From Fagopyrum homotropicum (lineage: Eukaryota; Streptophyta; Magnoliopsida; Caryophyllales; Polygonaceae), in contig BSWB01000008.1 in assembly GCA_033239125.1 (NCBI GenBank), positions 14,042,001 to 14,106,000 on the forward strand: a stretch of DNA of 64,000 nucleotides. Direction: 5' to 3'. Below the pieces are notes generated by a model. That model saw only the letters and a list, made by a program, of their open reading frames with translations, did no database searches and had not been told where the DNA came from. Below, one piece after another: positions 22,055 through 33,273 of this stretch. The translations under genes were made by a program, and so were the position numbers. Numbering within the stretch: the stretch's first letter is position 1; each line of letters opens with the position of its first letter.

Positions 22055-23824
22055 TGTTCGCCCCTAAAGGTGTGTGCAAATAAGCTTTAAATTTATAAAA
22101 CTAGAATCAAGCAGCGAACCCGCAGTGTACGGATCGACGTAGCTAAGCAAGAATTTCAGAGTATCGAACACAGGGATTTGGGTGGGAACGAACTCGATTG
22201 CAGGTTATCAAGCAAGTAAATGTGAGAGTTTTGCAAATATTGGGAAAACAACAATCCTAAAGATCCAAGTATCCAGCTGTGACAATCGATTCAAGATATA
22301 CTTAATGATGTAAAGACAGAGTTGAGATATGCAAAGGTATACTAATGTAAGGTAATCGTACGGTGAAGTTCCAAAAACCTTATGTAATTCACCTACAAGG
22401 CACTCTCTATACAGGTTGTTGAGGCTCAATATAGAAAGATTCTAAAGGTGAGAATTAGTGTCAAATACCCAAACTTATAACCCAAGGATCAAGACTAACT
22501 TATCCGATTGAGGTTGTGACACTCACAATCGAGGTAGAGGTTGTTGAGGCTTCACTACCACCTAGAAAAGACAAGTCTAAACTAAGCTAAAGCAAATCTT
22601 TAACTTTAGATTAAAGTAAAAGCAGGTTCGTAGACTTAAGGGAAATTACGGTTAGTTCTTGAGGTTCCACGGCCGTGGACTCAAGAACAGGCCGTAATTT
22701 AGGGTTGTCGGCGATTCTCTCTAACTCTCAGGGTCTAATCTGTTTGCGATCGATCTATCATCATCTAAGCCACAACTATCAACCCTTCACCTTAGAATTG
22801 TTAAGGGTTTTTAGCCAATAACAGTCATGTTGATATCAATTTAAGAATTTAAAAGATAAAAAGATGAAAACTTTCAAGAACTTTCAATAATCTTCAAATC
22901 AATCTCAAAGTCACAAAGAGAACAAGTATTGTCAAAAGATTCAAAGTAAAACAAACAATCACAACCTTAGGAAAGAAGGGAAAACGGGATGTCAATCCGT
23001 TTTTCCAAATCAAACCTAAACAAGAAGAGAGATCTTCTTGCAAAATCTTCCGAAAACTTCGATCTTCCGCCAATCCGGAGATCTCAACAGCAATCTCCAC
23101 CAAAAGTGCGAGATTAGGGCAATTCCCAAACACGAACTTCGATCTCCAAAGAGATGTCAATGCTTCCAAGCAAGGGCTAAACAATCCTTTGCGCGGAAAG
23201 GTGTAAGCGTGTCTCTAAGCGAGCTTAAGCGATCCTAAGCGATGATGACGGATTCTTGCTTCGTCCGTCTTTTTATAGTGCAGGGCAAAATGTCGGCCTG
23301 GCCCAATCTTTAAAAGATCGTGGCTTCAAAATATGGCGAAAAGATTCGCCAAGATCACGGTCGTGGAAGTGTTCCACGACCGTAATTTAGAGCGTGGAAA
23401 CAAATACGGTTTGCACCATATGTTCCACGGCCGTGTAATCCACTGGAATGAACTTCAATTTCTGACTCCAAATCCACGGTCGTGGAATTGAACGTGGAAC
23501 GTGATACGGTCGTATTTTAGAGCGTGGTTTAGGGCAAGAACGTGATTCTTCCCTAACCTCGTGCATTCCTCAAGCTAAAACTCCAATTTGCTTCCAAAGA
23601 GTGTCCTCAATATATGGACATATCAACTCAACTCTCCTTTGCTCGATTCCGTTCGGAAATAGCTCCAAATCACCTATAATCAACATAGAACTAGTGTAGA
23701 CATCCATATCGACAATATAGGTAATACTAGCTCACATATGCACAAAGTTCAATCAAAGACTATCGATATGAATCAAATACGTTTAGAAAACGTGCCTAAA
23801 ATATCACAATATTTCATGCTAACA
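22055..23824 (-). mobile_element. Solo LTR B1
   Basis: A 1770-bp LTR on the minus strand, TGTTAGCATGAAATATTGTG to GGGGCGAACA, flanked by the perfect TSD GTGAG (22050-22054, 23825-23829). No internal sequence is left, which is the expected product of LTR-LTR recombination. TATA-like CTATAAAAAGA is near 23268-23277 (minus), with dyad sites upstream at about 23355-23530. It is related to the LTRs of B and to solo LTR B2. Confidence 0.93.
22643..22700 (-). other. Palindrome-loop hairpin in B1
   Basis: Outer stem AAATTACGG/CCGTAATTT (9 perfect pairs), inner stem GTTCTTGAG/CTCAAGAAC (9 perfect pairs), apical loop containing CCACGGCCGTGG. It is the best-formed copy of the hairpin in the window. Confidence 0.82.
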
Positions 23825-24070
23825 GTGAGGCCGGTACACACGTGGTCTTCCTTCTCCATTGTGAAAGTGGAGATAAAAACTGTCTGCTGAGCTCCGGATA
23901 TGTCGGAGCACTTTTTTGGAGGAAGTCTCCGAGCCCAGCATTCGCCAAAAACGTTTGCATGCTCTCTAGCATGCCCAGTTTCTCCAAGGTCGGAATATGT
24001 AGAAATCGAGTTACATACACAACTCAATCCTACACTATCCTGTAACGGTCCTTCTCTGTTTGGGTCATCT
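23825..24070 (-). pseudogene. Athila extra ORF, N-terminal part (A)
   Basis: The minus-strand frame reads VVYVTRFLHIPTLEKLGMLE and then FLANAGLGDFLQKSAPTYPE before the B1 insertion. An upstream stop in the region homologous to RYRIVQDRVV of A' suggests the start is damaged. The ORF lies about 700 nt after HP1, behind the GC-motif leader. Confidence 0.72.
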
Positions 24071-24159
24071 TGTATTTCCTTGGGGCCTCCATTCTTGCAA
24101 AGATTCGAGCAAAGGATTAGTGAACGTTTGGAAAAAAGAAGAGAATCGACCTTTCTGTT

Positions 24160-24725
24160 GGTTATTCCGCAGGGGCGGCTGTGCAGGCGCAAGGGCGGTG
24201 AGGCGCAGGGGCGGATGCTTGCAGGCGCAGGTGCGGGAGAACAATGGGCGATTTTTCCGAATGCTTCGAAGGTGGTGGCGCCTTGGAGTGGCTCCGGTGG
24301 TGGTTGTTGGTGTAGGCGACGTTGAAGGTGGCGCAGGAGTGGAGAATCGTTGCAATTGAAGGGAGGTGGCGTTTGACACGAGGGCAGGTGGTGCAAGGGC
24401 GTTGGGGGTGTGCGTCCTTGGTGTTGGTGGTGCAGGGGCGTCGGAGAGGGTGTTTGGGTGGTTTCTCTGAGGGCGTAGGGGCGTTCACAGCTTAGAGATA
24501 GAGAAGGTGCGAGGGGTTGTGGTTGTGTTTGGTGAGGAGGGTTGGTGGGTGGTGCGTGGTAGGTATAGGTGTTTTTTCGAGATCATATTTTTTTTCTTTT
24601 CTGGGTAAAGCCGCAGGGGCGGCGACAAGGGAGAGGAGCACACAGGCCCAGCGCCGGGGGCGGTGCTGGCCTGAGTGTCACCGCAGGGGCGGGGTATTAA
24701 ACCACAGGGGCGGGTTTCTTGACAG
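24160..24725. repeat. GC-rich motif array in leader of A's extra ORF
   Basis: Dispersed CCGCAGGGGCGG-type units (near 24170, 24195, 24212, 24435, 24610, 24655, 24691 and 24705) lie between HP1 and the extra ORF. It is the same motif as in the U3 of A's own LTR. The region makes Pro/Ala-rich frames on the minus strand, but I see no evidence that it is a gene. Confidence 0.8.
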
Positions 24726-24745
24726 AAGCTCCTCTTCTTATTCCT

Positions 24746-24761
24746 TCGGGTTGCCTCCCGA
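24746..24761 (-). other. HP1 hairpin of A
   Basis: TCGGG / AGGCAA / CCCGA on the minus strand, 42 nt after the pol stop at 24803; GCGCTTC precedes it. Confidence 0.8.
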
Positions 24762-24802
24762 GAAGCGCCTTTGTTTTACGTTGTTGGCTCGACGTAAGAT
24801 CT

Positions 24803-25509
24803 CTACTTCTCTGATTGTGCCTCCTCTAGTACCATCTCGTCAATCGGATCGTCCTTGACTCGTTCAAGGTAAAACTTTAGCCTTTGACTGTTCACCTTAA
24901 ACACCTTGTGCGTTTGCGGATCATAGAGATCCACAACCCCGTGAGGGTATACTTCGGCTACTATGAACGGCCCTGTCCATCTTGAACGCAACTTTCCTGC
25001 AAAGAGTTTTAAACGGGATTGAATGAGAAGTACCTTATTACCTACTTTGAAGTCCTTCCGGAGGATGTTCCGGTCATGCCATGCTTTGGTCTTTTCTTTG
25101 TATATGGTAGCATGGTCATATGCATCTAGCCTTAGTTCTTCCAACTCTTGCAACTGGAGCTTCCGGAATTCTCCCACTTCTTCTATGTTCATGTTGCACT
25201 TCTTTACCGCCCACCAAGCCTTGTGCTCTAACTCCACCGGTAGGTGGCAAGCTTTCCCAAACACGAGCCTAAAAGGAGACATTCTTATGGGAGTTTTGTA
25301 GGCTGTCCGATATGCCCATAGGGCGTCATTTAGCCTTGCACTCCAATCCTTCCGCCTGGGAGAAACCGTCTTTTCAAGGATGGTCTTTATTTCCCGGTTG
25401 GATACCTCCGCTTGGCCGTTTGTTTGAGGATGATAGGCTGTTGATACTCGTTGGTGGACATGGTACTTCTTAAGGAGAGCCGTTATCGTCTTGTTGCAGA
25501 AATGGGTAC
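24803..25509 (-). pseudogene. A integrase, C-terminal half
   Basis: This continues the integrase core after B2: YHVHQRVSTAYHPQTNGQAE with the catalytic Glu in EVSNREIKTILEK, then MSPFRLVFGKACHLPVELEH and a GPY-like module (RSRWTGPFIVAEVYPHGVVD), ending VLEEAQSEK at 24803. The frame is open throughout this part. The other half of the core lies at 27268 onward. Confidence 0.88.
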
Positions 25510-27262
25510 TGTTAGCATGAAATATTGTGATATTTTAGGCACGTTTTCTAAGTGTATTTGATTCATATTCATAGTCTTTGATTTAGCAATGTTGCATTTG
25601 TGAGCTAGTTTGCCTATATTGTCAATATGGATGTCTACACTAGCTTTATGTTGATTATAGGTGATTGGGAGTCATTTCCGAACGGAATCGAGCAAAGAAG
25701 AGTTGATTGAGTATGTCCATGGATTAAGGGCATTATAAGGAGCAAATTGGAGTTTAACTTGAGGAATGCACGAGGCTAGGGAAGAATCACATTCTTGCCC
25801 TAAACCACACTCTAAAATACGGCCGTACTACAAACCACGTTTAGTTCCACGGCCGTGGAACCTTGCAAAGAGAGGCGTGATGCATTCCAGTAACTATTAC
25901 GGTCGTGGAATCCATGGTTCAAACCGTGACAAATTCCACGCTCTAAATTACGGTCGTGGAACCTTCCACGACCGTGATCTTGGCGATCTTTTTCGCCACA
26001 CTTTGAAGCCACGATCTTTTGAAGATTGGGCCGGGCCGATATTTTATCTTGTCCTATAAAAAGACGGACGAAGCAAGATTCCGTCATCTTCGCTTAGTGG
26101 CATTTATCGACGCATATCCCCGCTTACGCCCGTTTAACCCTCGCGGAGAAGCATTTATATCTCGTTAGAGATCGAAGTTTGTTTTGGGATTGGCCCTAAT
26201 ATCGCACTTTTGGTGGAGATTGCTGTTGAGATCTCCGGATTGGCGGAAGATCGAAGCTTTTGGAAGATTGTTGCAAGCAGACTTCTCTTCTTGTTTAGGT
26301 TTGATTTGGAAGACGGATTGACATCCCGTTCTCCCTTCTTTCCTAAGATTGTGATTGTTTGCTTTATTCTTAATCTATTGACAACATTTGTTCTTGGTTG
26401 TGACTTTGAGATTGGTTTGAAGATTATTGAAAGTTTTCGGAAGTTTTCATCTTTCTATCTTTTAATTCTTGAATTTGATATCAACATGACTGTTATTGGC
26501 TAAAAACCCTTAACAATTCTAAGGTGAAGGGTTGATAGTTGTGGCTTAGATGATGATAGATCGATCATAAACAGATTAGACCCTGAGAGTTAGAGAGAAT
26601 CGTCGACGAACCCTAAATCACGGTTTGATCTTGTGTTCCACGGCCGTGGAGTCTCAAGATCTACCCGTAATTTCCCTTAAGTTTACGAACCTGCTTTTAC
26701 TTTAATCCAAAGTTAAAGATTTGCTTTAACTTAGTTTAGGCTTGCCCTTTCTAGGTGGTAGTGAAGCCTCAACAACCTCTACCTCGATTGTGAGTGTCAT
26801 AACCGTAATCGGCTAAGTTAGTCTTGATCCTTGGATTACAAGTTTGGGTATTTAACATTAATTCTTGCCTTTAGAACCTTTCTATATTGAAGCCTCAACA
26901 ACCTGTATAGAGAGTGTCTTGTAGGTGAGTCATATAAGGTTTTTGGAACTTCACCGTACGATTACCTTACATTAGCATACCTTTGCATATCTCAACTCTG
27001 TCTTTATATCATTAGTATATCTTGAATCGATTGCCGCAGCTTGATACTTGGATCTTTAGGATTGTTGTTTTCCCAATATTTGCAAAACTCTCATATTTAC
27101 TCGCTTGATAATCTGCAATTGAATTTGTTCCCACCCAAATCCCTGTGTTTGATACTCTGGAATTCTTGCTAATCTACGTCGATCCGTACACTGCGGGTTC
27201 GCTTGCTTGATTCTAGTTTTATAAATTTAAAGCTTATTTGCACACACCTCTAGGGGCGAACA
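25510..27262 (+). mobile_element. Solo LTR B2
   Basis: A 1753-bp LTR on the plus strand with the perfect TSD GGTAC (25505-25509, 27263-27267), splitting A's integrase at DRGT. TATAAAAA is at 26055-26062, with dyad sites at about 25818-25978 just upstream. The hairpin at 26615-26673 lies about 560 bp downstream of the TATA. It is the opposite orientation to B1. Confidence 0.93.
26615..26673 (+). other. Palindrome-loop hairpin in B2
   Basis: Outer AAATCACGG/CCGTAATTT (one C-A mismatch), inner GATCTTG/CAAGATC (7 pairs), loop with CCACGGCCGTGG at 26638-26649. The inner stem differs from B1 by a compensated pair. Confidence 0.78.
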
Positions 27263-27267
27263 GGTAC

Positions 27268-28160
27268 CCCTATCACTGATTAAGGCTTTCGGAATTCCAA
27301 ATCTAGCAAAGATATTTTCCTTAAGAAATGCTGCAACCAGTTTTGAATCATCAGTTTTGGTGGCCTTTGCTTTCACCCACTTGGAAACATAGTCCACCAC
27401 AAGCAAAATATATGTGTTCCCGAATGACGTAGGAAATGGCCCCATGAAATCAATTCCCCAAACGTCAAATATTTCACAAAATATAAGAGATGTTTGGGGC
27501 ATTTCATGTCTTCTTGAAAGATTTCCCACCCTTTGGCATCTATCACACACTTTACAAAACGCAAAAGCGTCTCGAAAAATGTGTGGCCAAAAGAAATCGG
27601 CATCCATAACTTTTCTTGCAGTTTTGTTTGCTCCAAAGTGCCCCCCACATGCTTCAGAATGACAGAAAGTTAAGACGGATTGTACCTCATTGTCCGGAAT
27701 GCAACACCGGATCACTTGGTCACTACAATGCTTCCAAAGGTAAGGATCGTCCCAAACGTAGTGTCGAGCTTCAGCTTTGACTTTCTCTCGTTGTGCCTTG
27801 GTGAAGTCTGGAGGATACTCCTTCCTGACGATGAAGTTCACAATGTCAGCAAACCAAGGCTTAAAAGATTGAAGTTTAAGACAAACCTCTATCGATAATT
27901 CCGCAGGGGCGCCTAGACAGAGCCGTAGGGGCGGCTGGTGTGAGGCGCGGGGGCGGTTACACAACAAAGAGTTGTGTAGAATGTATCGTCTGGAAAGCAT
28001 CCGGCTAGTGGGCTTGGCTTCGTCCTCAAGTAAAACCCAATGCATGCAAGTGGAAGGACTTATCCCCTTGATATCCGCAATAGTCCATCCGAGGGCGTCT
28101 TGTGCTCCTTTAGTACGTTCACCAACTTATCTTCTTGTCCGGTGGTCAACTTATTGGAGA
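27268..28160 (-). pseudogene. A pol: RT start joined to integrase, RT and RNase H deleted
   Basis: The minus strand reads KEHK, then in a shifted frame the start of the RT region (WVLLEDEAKPTSR). Instead of RT the sequence passes through a GC-motif stretch (27900-27965) straight into the integrase: FKPWFADIVNFIVRKEYPPD, zinc finger HSEACGGH and CKVCDRCQ, then core DVWGIDFMGPF (first Asp) and ALISDRGT (second Asp), where B2 interrupts. All of RT (including the xxDD box) and RNase H is absent, so A could not replicate by itself. Confidence 0.88.
27900..27965. repeat. GC-motif cluster at A's RT deletion junction
   Basis: CCGCAGGGGCGCC, CCGTAGGGGCGGC and GCGCGGGGGCGG within 66 bp, exactly where RT and RNase H are missing. 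On the minus strand it encodes Pro/Ala/Leu-rich residues. Confidence 0.82.
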
Positions 28161-29220
28161 TGATCACCGGCAAAGTATTGTGTGCTCCAAGGAAAATATA
28201 CTTGAGGTGTGACGGAAGATCCTTCAATTCTATTTCCGGTGCCTGCACTATGGATGGAACAAGCTTGTCGCTTGGGGTTAGTAAAGTGGGCCCAATGGCC
28301 AAATTGGAGATAGGTAGCCTTTTATGCCCATCTAATTGGGCTAGGACCTCTTTCATGCTAGATGTTAACACATAATCTGATTTGAAACCATCAATGTCAT
28401 GCTTAATCACATTTCTCAATTCATCCACATCAGAGTTATCAAAAACATCTTGCACAAAAGGTTCAACAACGTCAATAGCACATAGAGAATGATTATCGCT
28501 AGGAAATTTCATTGCATCATAAATGTCAAATTCCACTACTTCTCCATCAAACTCCATGGTCAATTTACCACTAACATAATCAATTTTAGTCCTAGCCGTT
28601 TTTAGAAATGGCCTACCTAACAGAATGGGTGCAGCATACAAGTCATTTTCCATATCCATTACAAAGAAATCAGCAGGAAAAATTAGGTTGTCTACCATCA
28701 CTAATACATCTTCAATTATCCCTTTCGGGTACACATTAGATCTATCAGCAAGTTGTACTACAATCCTAGTTTCCATTAGTGGCCCAAGGCCAAGTGATTT
28801 GTAAATAGAATATGGCAAAACATTAATAGAAGCACCGAGATCAAGCATTGCTTTGTCAAAGCGGGTTTCTCCTATAACACAAGGAATGCTTACCATGCCC
28901 GGATCACTACATTTCTTGGGCATTCTCCGTTGGAAAACTGCCGACACATGTTCACTCACTTGCACTTTCTGTTTCCCCTTTAGCTTTTGATTTCTCTTGA
29001 TAGTGCAAAGTTCCTTCAAAAAACGAGCATACTTAGGGATACTTTTCACCAACTTAAGGAGGGGAATGTTTACCTCGCATTTAGAGAAAGTCTCAAAGAG
29101 GTCCTTGTCCTCTATGATTCTTCGCTCCTTTAATGCTTCAGGAAAAGGCCGGTGGCTTTTTGGAGTACATCGGCGGAAAGTTAGGTCGGACGTAAGTATC
29201 CTTTTCAGCAGGACCTTCTG
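28060..29220 (-). pseudogene. A protease region
   Basis: Minus-strand frame from LVKSIPKYARFLKELCTIKR (29052) through the aspartic protease KAMLDLGASINVLPYSIYKS, VQLADRSNVYPKGIIEDVLV and APILLGRPFLKTARTKIDY, to LKDLPSHLKYIFLG, the segment that precedes RT. It is open for 331 codons. Upstream (29052-29260) the frame is broken by stops. It is Athila-type. Confidence 0.85.
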
Positions 29221-29227
29221 TTGTGTT

Positions 29228-29360
29228 TTCCGCAGGGGCGTCAGCTTGAAGGCGCAGGGGCGGCTAAGGGGCTATCACCGCAGGGGCGGGGGCAGCCAGC
29301 CGCAGGGGCGTCCTTCCTTCTGGGCTCGGCACAACTGCAGCCGCAGGGGCGGGTGTGGGT
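29228..29360. repeat. GC-motif cluster inside A gag-protease linker
   Basis: Five CCGCAGGGGCG-type units within about 130 bp. On the minus strand they are read as a Pro/Ala repeat (APTPAPAAAVVPSPEG and following). The gag of A' lacks this segment because its pol is deleted. Confidence 0.83.
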
Positions 29361-30652
29361 GCGGAAATAACGACAGAAGGTTCGCTTTGTGGCTCTTTTG
29401 TTGGTTCTTGTCGAATTTGCTTCCCACTCCTTAATGTTAGGGCACTAACATTCTCTTGGGGTTTATAAACATATGGAAGGCAATACCCCGGAAAGCCTTG
29501 ATTCGGTCCTTGAAATAGCTTCCGCCATTTTACCAACCTGCTTCTCAAGGTTCTTGATGCTTGATTCTGTTGTTTGGACATGAGTAGCAAAGTGTTTAGT
29601 CAAAACCTGCAACATATCTTCAGTTGAGTGATACTTACCTTGGCGGGGCTGCTGTTGTTGGTTTTTTGATCCCTCCAACGAAAATTCTGTTGGTCACGTC
29701 AATTTGGCATGAAATTCTGTGCATAGGGATCGTTCCTAGGTCTTTGCTGCTGTGGTTGTCCATAACCCATTGCGTTAACTTCAACATCGTCATCTTGAAC
29801 TTGTGGACACATGTCCGTCAGATGATATGGGTCAACACAAACTCCACAAGCCTTGATCTGTTGCGGTGTTCCCATAAGTGTTAGCCTCTTCACCATTTCC
29901 TTCAATTCCGCCAGCTCGGTGGAGATCTCGCTCTTCCCGGAACTCACGGCATGAACTTCTTTCTTATCCGGGGTCCTTCCAAAGTTCCGAGTTCCTTCCG
30001 CTAGCTCCTGTATCTTTTCCAAAGCAAGGTCAGGAGTAGAGTTAAGAATATTACCTCCGCAAGCCGCATCGACGATCCTCCTTTCATTGTCTAGCAAGCC
30101 ATTGTAAAAGTACAAGACTAGATCTTGAGTTGAATATCCGTGAAAAGGACAGCTGGATCGGAGGCGTGCAAACCTTTCGAAGTACTCGTAGAGAGTTTCG
30201 GTTGCCTCTTGCTCGATGTTGCTTATAGCTTTCTTCAAGCTATTGGCCTTTTTAGCTGGAAAATATTTCTCCAAGAACGCTTTGTGAAGGTTCTCCCAAG
30301 TGTCAATGCTCCCGGATGGAAGGTGGTAATACCAATCATCCGCCGAATCCTTGAGTGTGAAGCCGAATGCCCTCATCTTGATATGTTCTTCGGTAATGTT
30401 GGCCGGCTTCATGCTCATACAAACGGTGTGGAACTTCCCAAGGTGCTTGATGGGGTCTTCACCAATTAGCCCATGGAAGGATGGAAGTAGGTGAATGAGG
30501 CCCGGTTTGAGCTCAAAGTTGACTCCTTCCCCAAGTGCCGGTATAGCGACCGCAAGAGGGTTTTGAGCCAAAGTGGGCTGCGTAAGTTGACGAAGAGTAC
30601 GTTCAGCCATCTCTTGTTGTAGTTGTTGTTGTCTGCGTTGCCGGATGTGCAT
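29264..30652 (-). pseudogene. gag: A gag
   Basis: Structural gag. N-terminus MHIRQRRQQQLQQEMAERTL, gag domain about residues 60-190 (HLGKFHTVCMSMKPANI, ADDWYYHLPSGSIDTWENLH, ETLYEYFERFARLRSSCPFH), then a CCHC zinc knuckle (CGVC, H four residues on, C four further) near 275, and a Gln-rich tail. The frame stops at 29696, where TGG (as in A') has become TGA, and shifts again near 29650 and 29510. It differs from B and C gag, which have an Asn-rich tract and no visible knuckle. Confidence 0.88.
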
Positions 30653-30761
30653 CCTCTAAATTTCTGGATCAAAAGAAGCAAAGCCGGAATTAGTAGCACG
30701 GGTTTGACCCATAAAAATGGTTCAAACCAATAATCAATAATAACAATAAAACACAAAAATT

Positions 30762-30778
30762 CCCCGGCAACGGCGCCA
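30762..30778 (-). other. Primer-binding site of A
   Basis: TGGCGCCGTTGCCGGGG on the minus strand, 5 nt from the 5' LTR. Confidence 0.88.
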
Positions 30779-30783
30779 AAATT

Positions 30784-32207
30784 TGACCGAAGGTATTTCT
30801 ATGGTTGTCTATACCCAATCAAAAGTAAATCCCGACTTAGCACTAAAAACAAGTATAGTGATTAAGTAAGGGTCGAACCCAAGAGAGTTAAGGTGTTTTA
30901 GATGCAATTATCGATTATAATGACAAGTGACACAAAGGGGGGGGGTTTGGTTGAATTGATGCACAAAAACTTATGAAAACGATTAATGTGACAAGTAAGA
31001 CAATAATGGATGAATCTACACTAGGTTGATTCTAAGAATGCAATTGCTACTTTGGTGTATTCCTTTTACAATTTTTTAAGTAATCTTCCGTCTCGATCAT
31101 ACATATGTGTTGAGCCAACCGGCATCAACACAACTTAACCTATTAAAGTTCCGTAAACCTACAATAACAAATAACAAGTTAGCATTCAAACAAAGACTAA
31201 GGGATATAAAGAGAAGATTAAAACCGTTAAACTTATCTTTATATTTGTGTTCCTTTTCTTTAAGTAATTACAACCCGTTATTACATAAAGTAGCTACTAG
31301 ATTAAAGACCCGAACCCGGAACCTATTAATCCTAGTTGTTTACATGCACTTTAGAACCTAAGGTGATCAATATCAAGTAATAGTTAACATGCAATTAAAC
31401 AATGGAGATCAAGGAAACACAAAGCATTACTGAATAAAAACTTATATTAAAAGAACTTACAACCAAAGTAAACAAAGCAGCTTCAAACCAACCCAATGTA
31501 GCAAGGGATTTAGCAACTCATTACAATGGAAAACTCAAGTTTAAAATGGATTTTGTGAGGAAAAGCATGGATAATTCTAGCAATCAGCCATGAACTATTT
31601 ATACTACAAAAGACACTTAATTAGGAGTAAATAGCCGACCTAAAACAACCACCTTTAATGCCATAAAGGTGGTGTAAACAGCCGGAGTAAAGCTTCTGGC
31701 GTTTCACAGCAGGGGCGGCCTCCAGGAACCGCAGGGGCGGTTTAGGCAAAATCGGTTGATCTTCTTCAAAACCGCCGGGGCGGCTACACAACTCCGTTGG
31801 GGTGGATCTTTAATGCACTTCAACGTCCGACCTTTCGCCTTCCTGACATTTCTGATGTCAAGGCGCAGGGGCGCCTTAAGGTCAGCGCAGGGGCGGTGAC
31901 ATAGACGCTTCACCTTCCAGCTCCCAAGGCGAGGCGCAGGCAGGGCGCAGTGGGAGGCGGAGGGGAGCTGGTCTCCTTCTCGTCAAGGCAAGTCACCGTA
32001 GGTGCGGCTGCAAGGGCCCGCGGGGGCGGTGGAGCAACAGAAACTTTGCTTCTTGATCGATCTTTACTCCTAAGTGCTTATAACTCCTTCTTTAGCTTCT
32101 TTTGATCTTCTTCTTCTGGATCAAGGAGTTAGTAGCATAAACCGACACTAATGCGATAAAAAGACTCTAAAAACTACCCTAAATGATAGTGATTCCATCA
32201 CCTATCA
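30784..32207 (-). repeat. 5' LTR of A
   Basis: 1424 bp, partner of 7690-9115. It has the GC-motif array at about 31708-32030 and the TSD GCCGT immediately after. Confidence 0.92.
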
Positions 32208-32973
32208 GCCGTCTCGGAGCAAAGGGGTCAGCTGGTATGTATAGCTCGGAGAGCTCGTCTACAAGTGGAAGTGGCCGGGGGAGGTATGTGCTATGACTCC
32301 CATTTGCCAATGAGAGCCAAAATCGATTCTCCCCGTCTCTCTTGAGGAGCCTACACCTCCTCAACATCCCTTCTGTGTAAAGCGGAGCCTCTAATCCATC
32401 CTCCAAATCGGAGAGGTCCATCACTTGTGCAGCGATCAAGGAGATCACCCCACCCCCCACAATGTCTCGTGGCTCATTCTTCCTAATCCGCTTCAAAGCG
32501 TTAAGAAAGAGGTATGGCCAATCTAGTATCTTGTCGTTCGTGAGAAGGCAGGCATACAAAAGTGGAAGGCCCTTGAGAGCGACCTTATTCTCCTCCTTGT
32601 GCCCACAGAAGATACTCATGAAGATCTTGGACATGAGCCTCAAACAGGGGTGAGTGAGTTTGTTGGAATACTCACTGCCGACATGAAACTCGGATACGAT
32701 GGCGGCCTGCTAGAATTCACAAAAGGCTAGTGTTGGGATGGGTTCTTGCCAGTCTTCGGAGGCACAAGTAGTCACCCCGAATGCCTCCTGCAGTTGGGTG
32801 TAGTCCAAAGTATACTTCCTCTTGTTGAACTTAAATGAAAGTCCAACACAAATATGGTATTCCTTTTCCATGGTGAATGTGGCAATGAATTGGCGGCTGA
32901 GCTCAGGGTATGTAGGGGCAATCATTTCCAGAAAATCACCAAGCCCAACATTGGTGAGGAATGCCTGCATGCT
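32208..32973 (-). pseudogene. Athila extra ORF, middle part (A')
   Basis: Minus-strand frames LTNVGLGDFLEMIAPTYPEL, FKFNKRKYTLDYTQLQEAFG, KIFMSIFCGHKEENKVALKG, then DIVGGGVISLIAAQVMDLSD, to ELYIPADPFAPRR at the A insertion. A frame change near 32700 breaks it. It continues left at 7689 and right at 51527. Confidence 0.8.
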
Positions 32974-33273
32974 TGTTAGCATGAAATATGGCGATATTCT
33001 AGGCACTTATTTTGGTTGTTTTTCCCTTATTATTGTGTACATGAATAAGGTTTTGAAGCAATTGTTAGCTTGTTCATCTATATTGTCGATATGGAAGTCT
33101 ACACTAGCTTTGTGTTGATTATAGGTGAATAGGAGCTGAAATCAGAGCATTTGAGAGAGAAAAGAGAGTAATCGATCATGCTCGAGGATTTGGAGATACA
33201 TCAAGGAAGCTAAGGAAGGAGCTAGGATGAAGAATGACACGAAACAAAGGAAACAACAAGCAATATACACTTC

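Larger units (their letters stand above)
7690..32207 (-). mobile_element. Athila-type LTR retrotransposon A (RT-less)
   Basis: LTRs are 7690-9115 (3') and 30784-32207 (5'), with the PBS at 30762-30778 and the PPT at 9116-9130. The TSD GCCGT lies at 7685-7689 and 32208-32212, and the extra ORF of A' is restored when A is removed. After subtracting C and the solo LTRs B1 and B2 the element is about 9.8 kb. The order is gag, protease, remnant of the RT start, integrase, HP1, GC leader, extra ORF, HP2, PPT. RT and RNase H are missing. LTRs differ at roughly 3-4% in the part compared by eye. Confidence 0.93.

Noticed and set aside
24060..24488. Overlapping Pro/Ala/Arg-rich ORFs on both strands
   Set aside because: These arise from GC-rich repeat units; the frames are not preserved in A' at 51735-52410.
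25510..27262. B1 and B2 as the two LTRs of one element
   Set aside because: They are in opposite orientation and each has its own perfect TSD, so they are independent solo LTRs.
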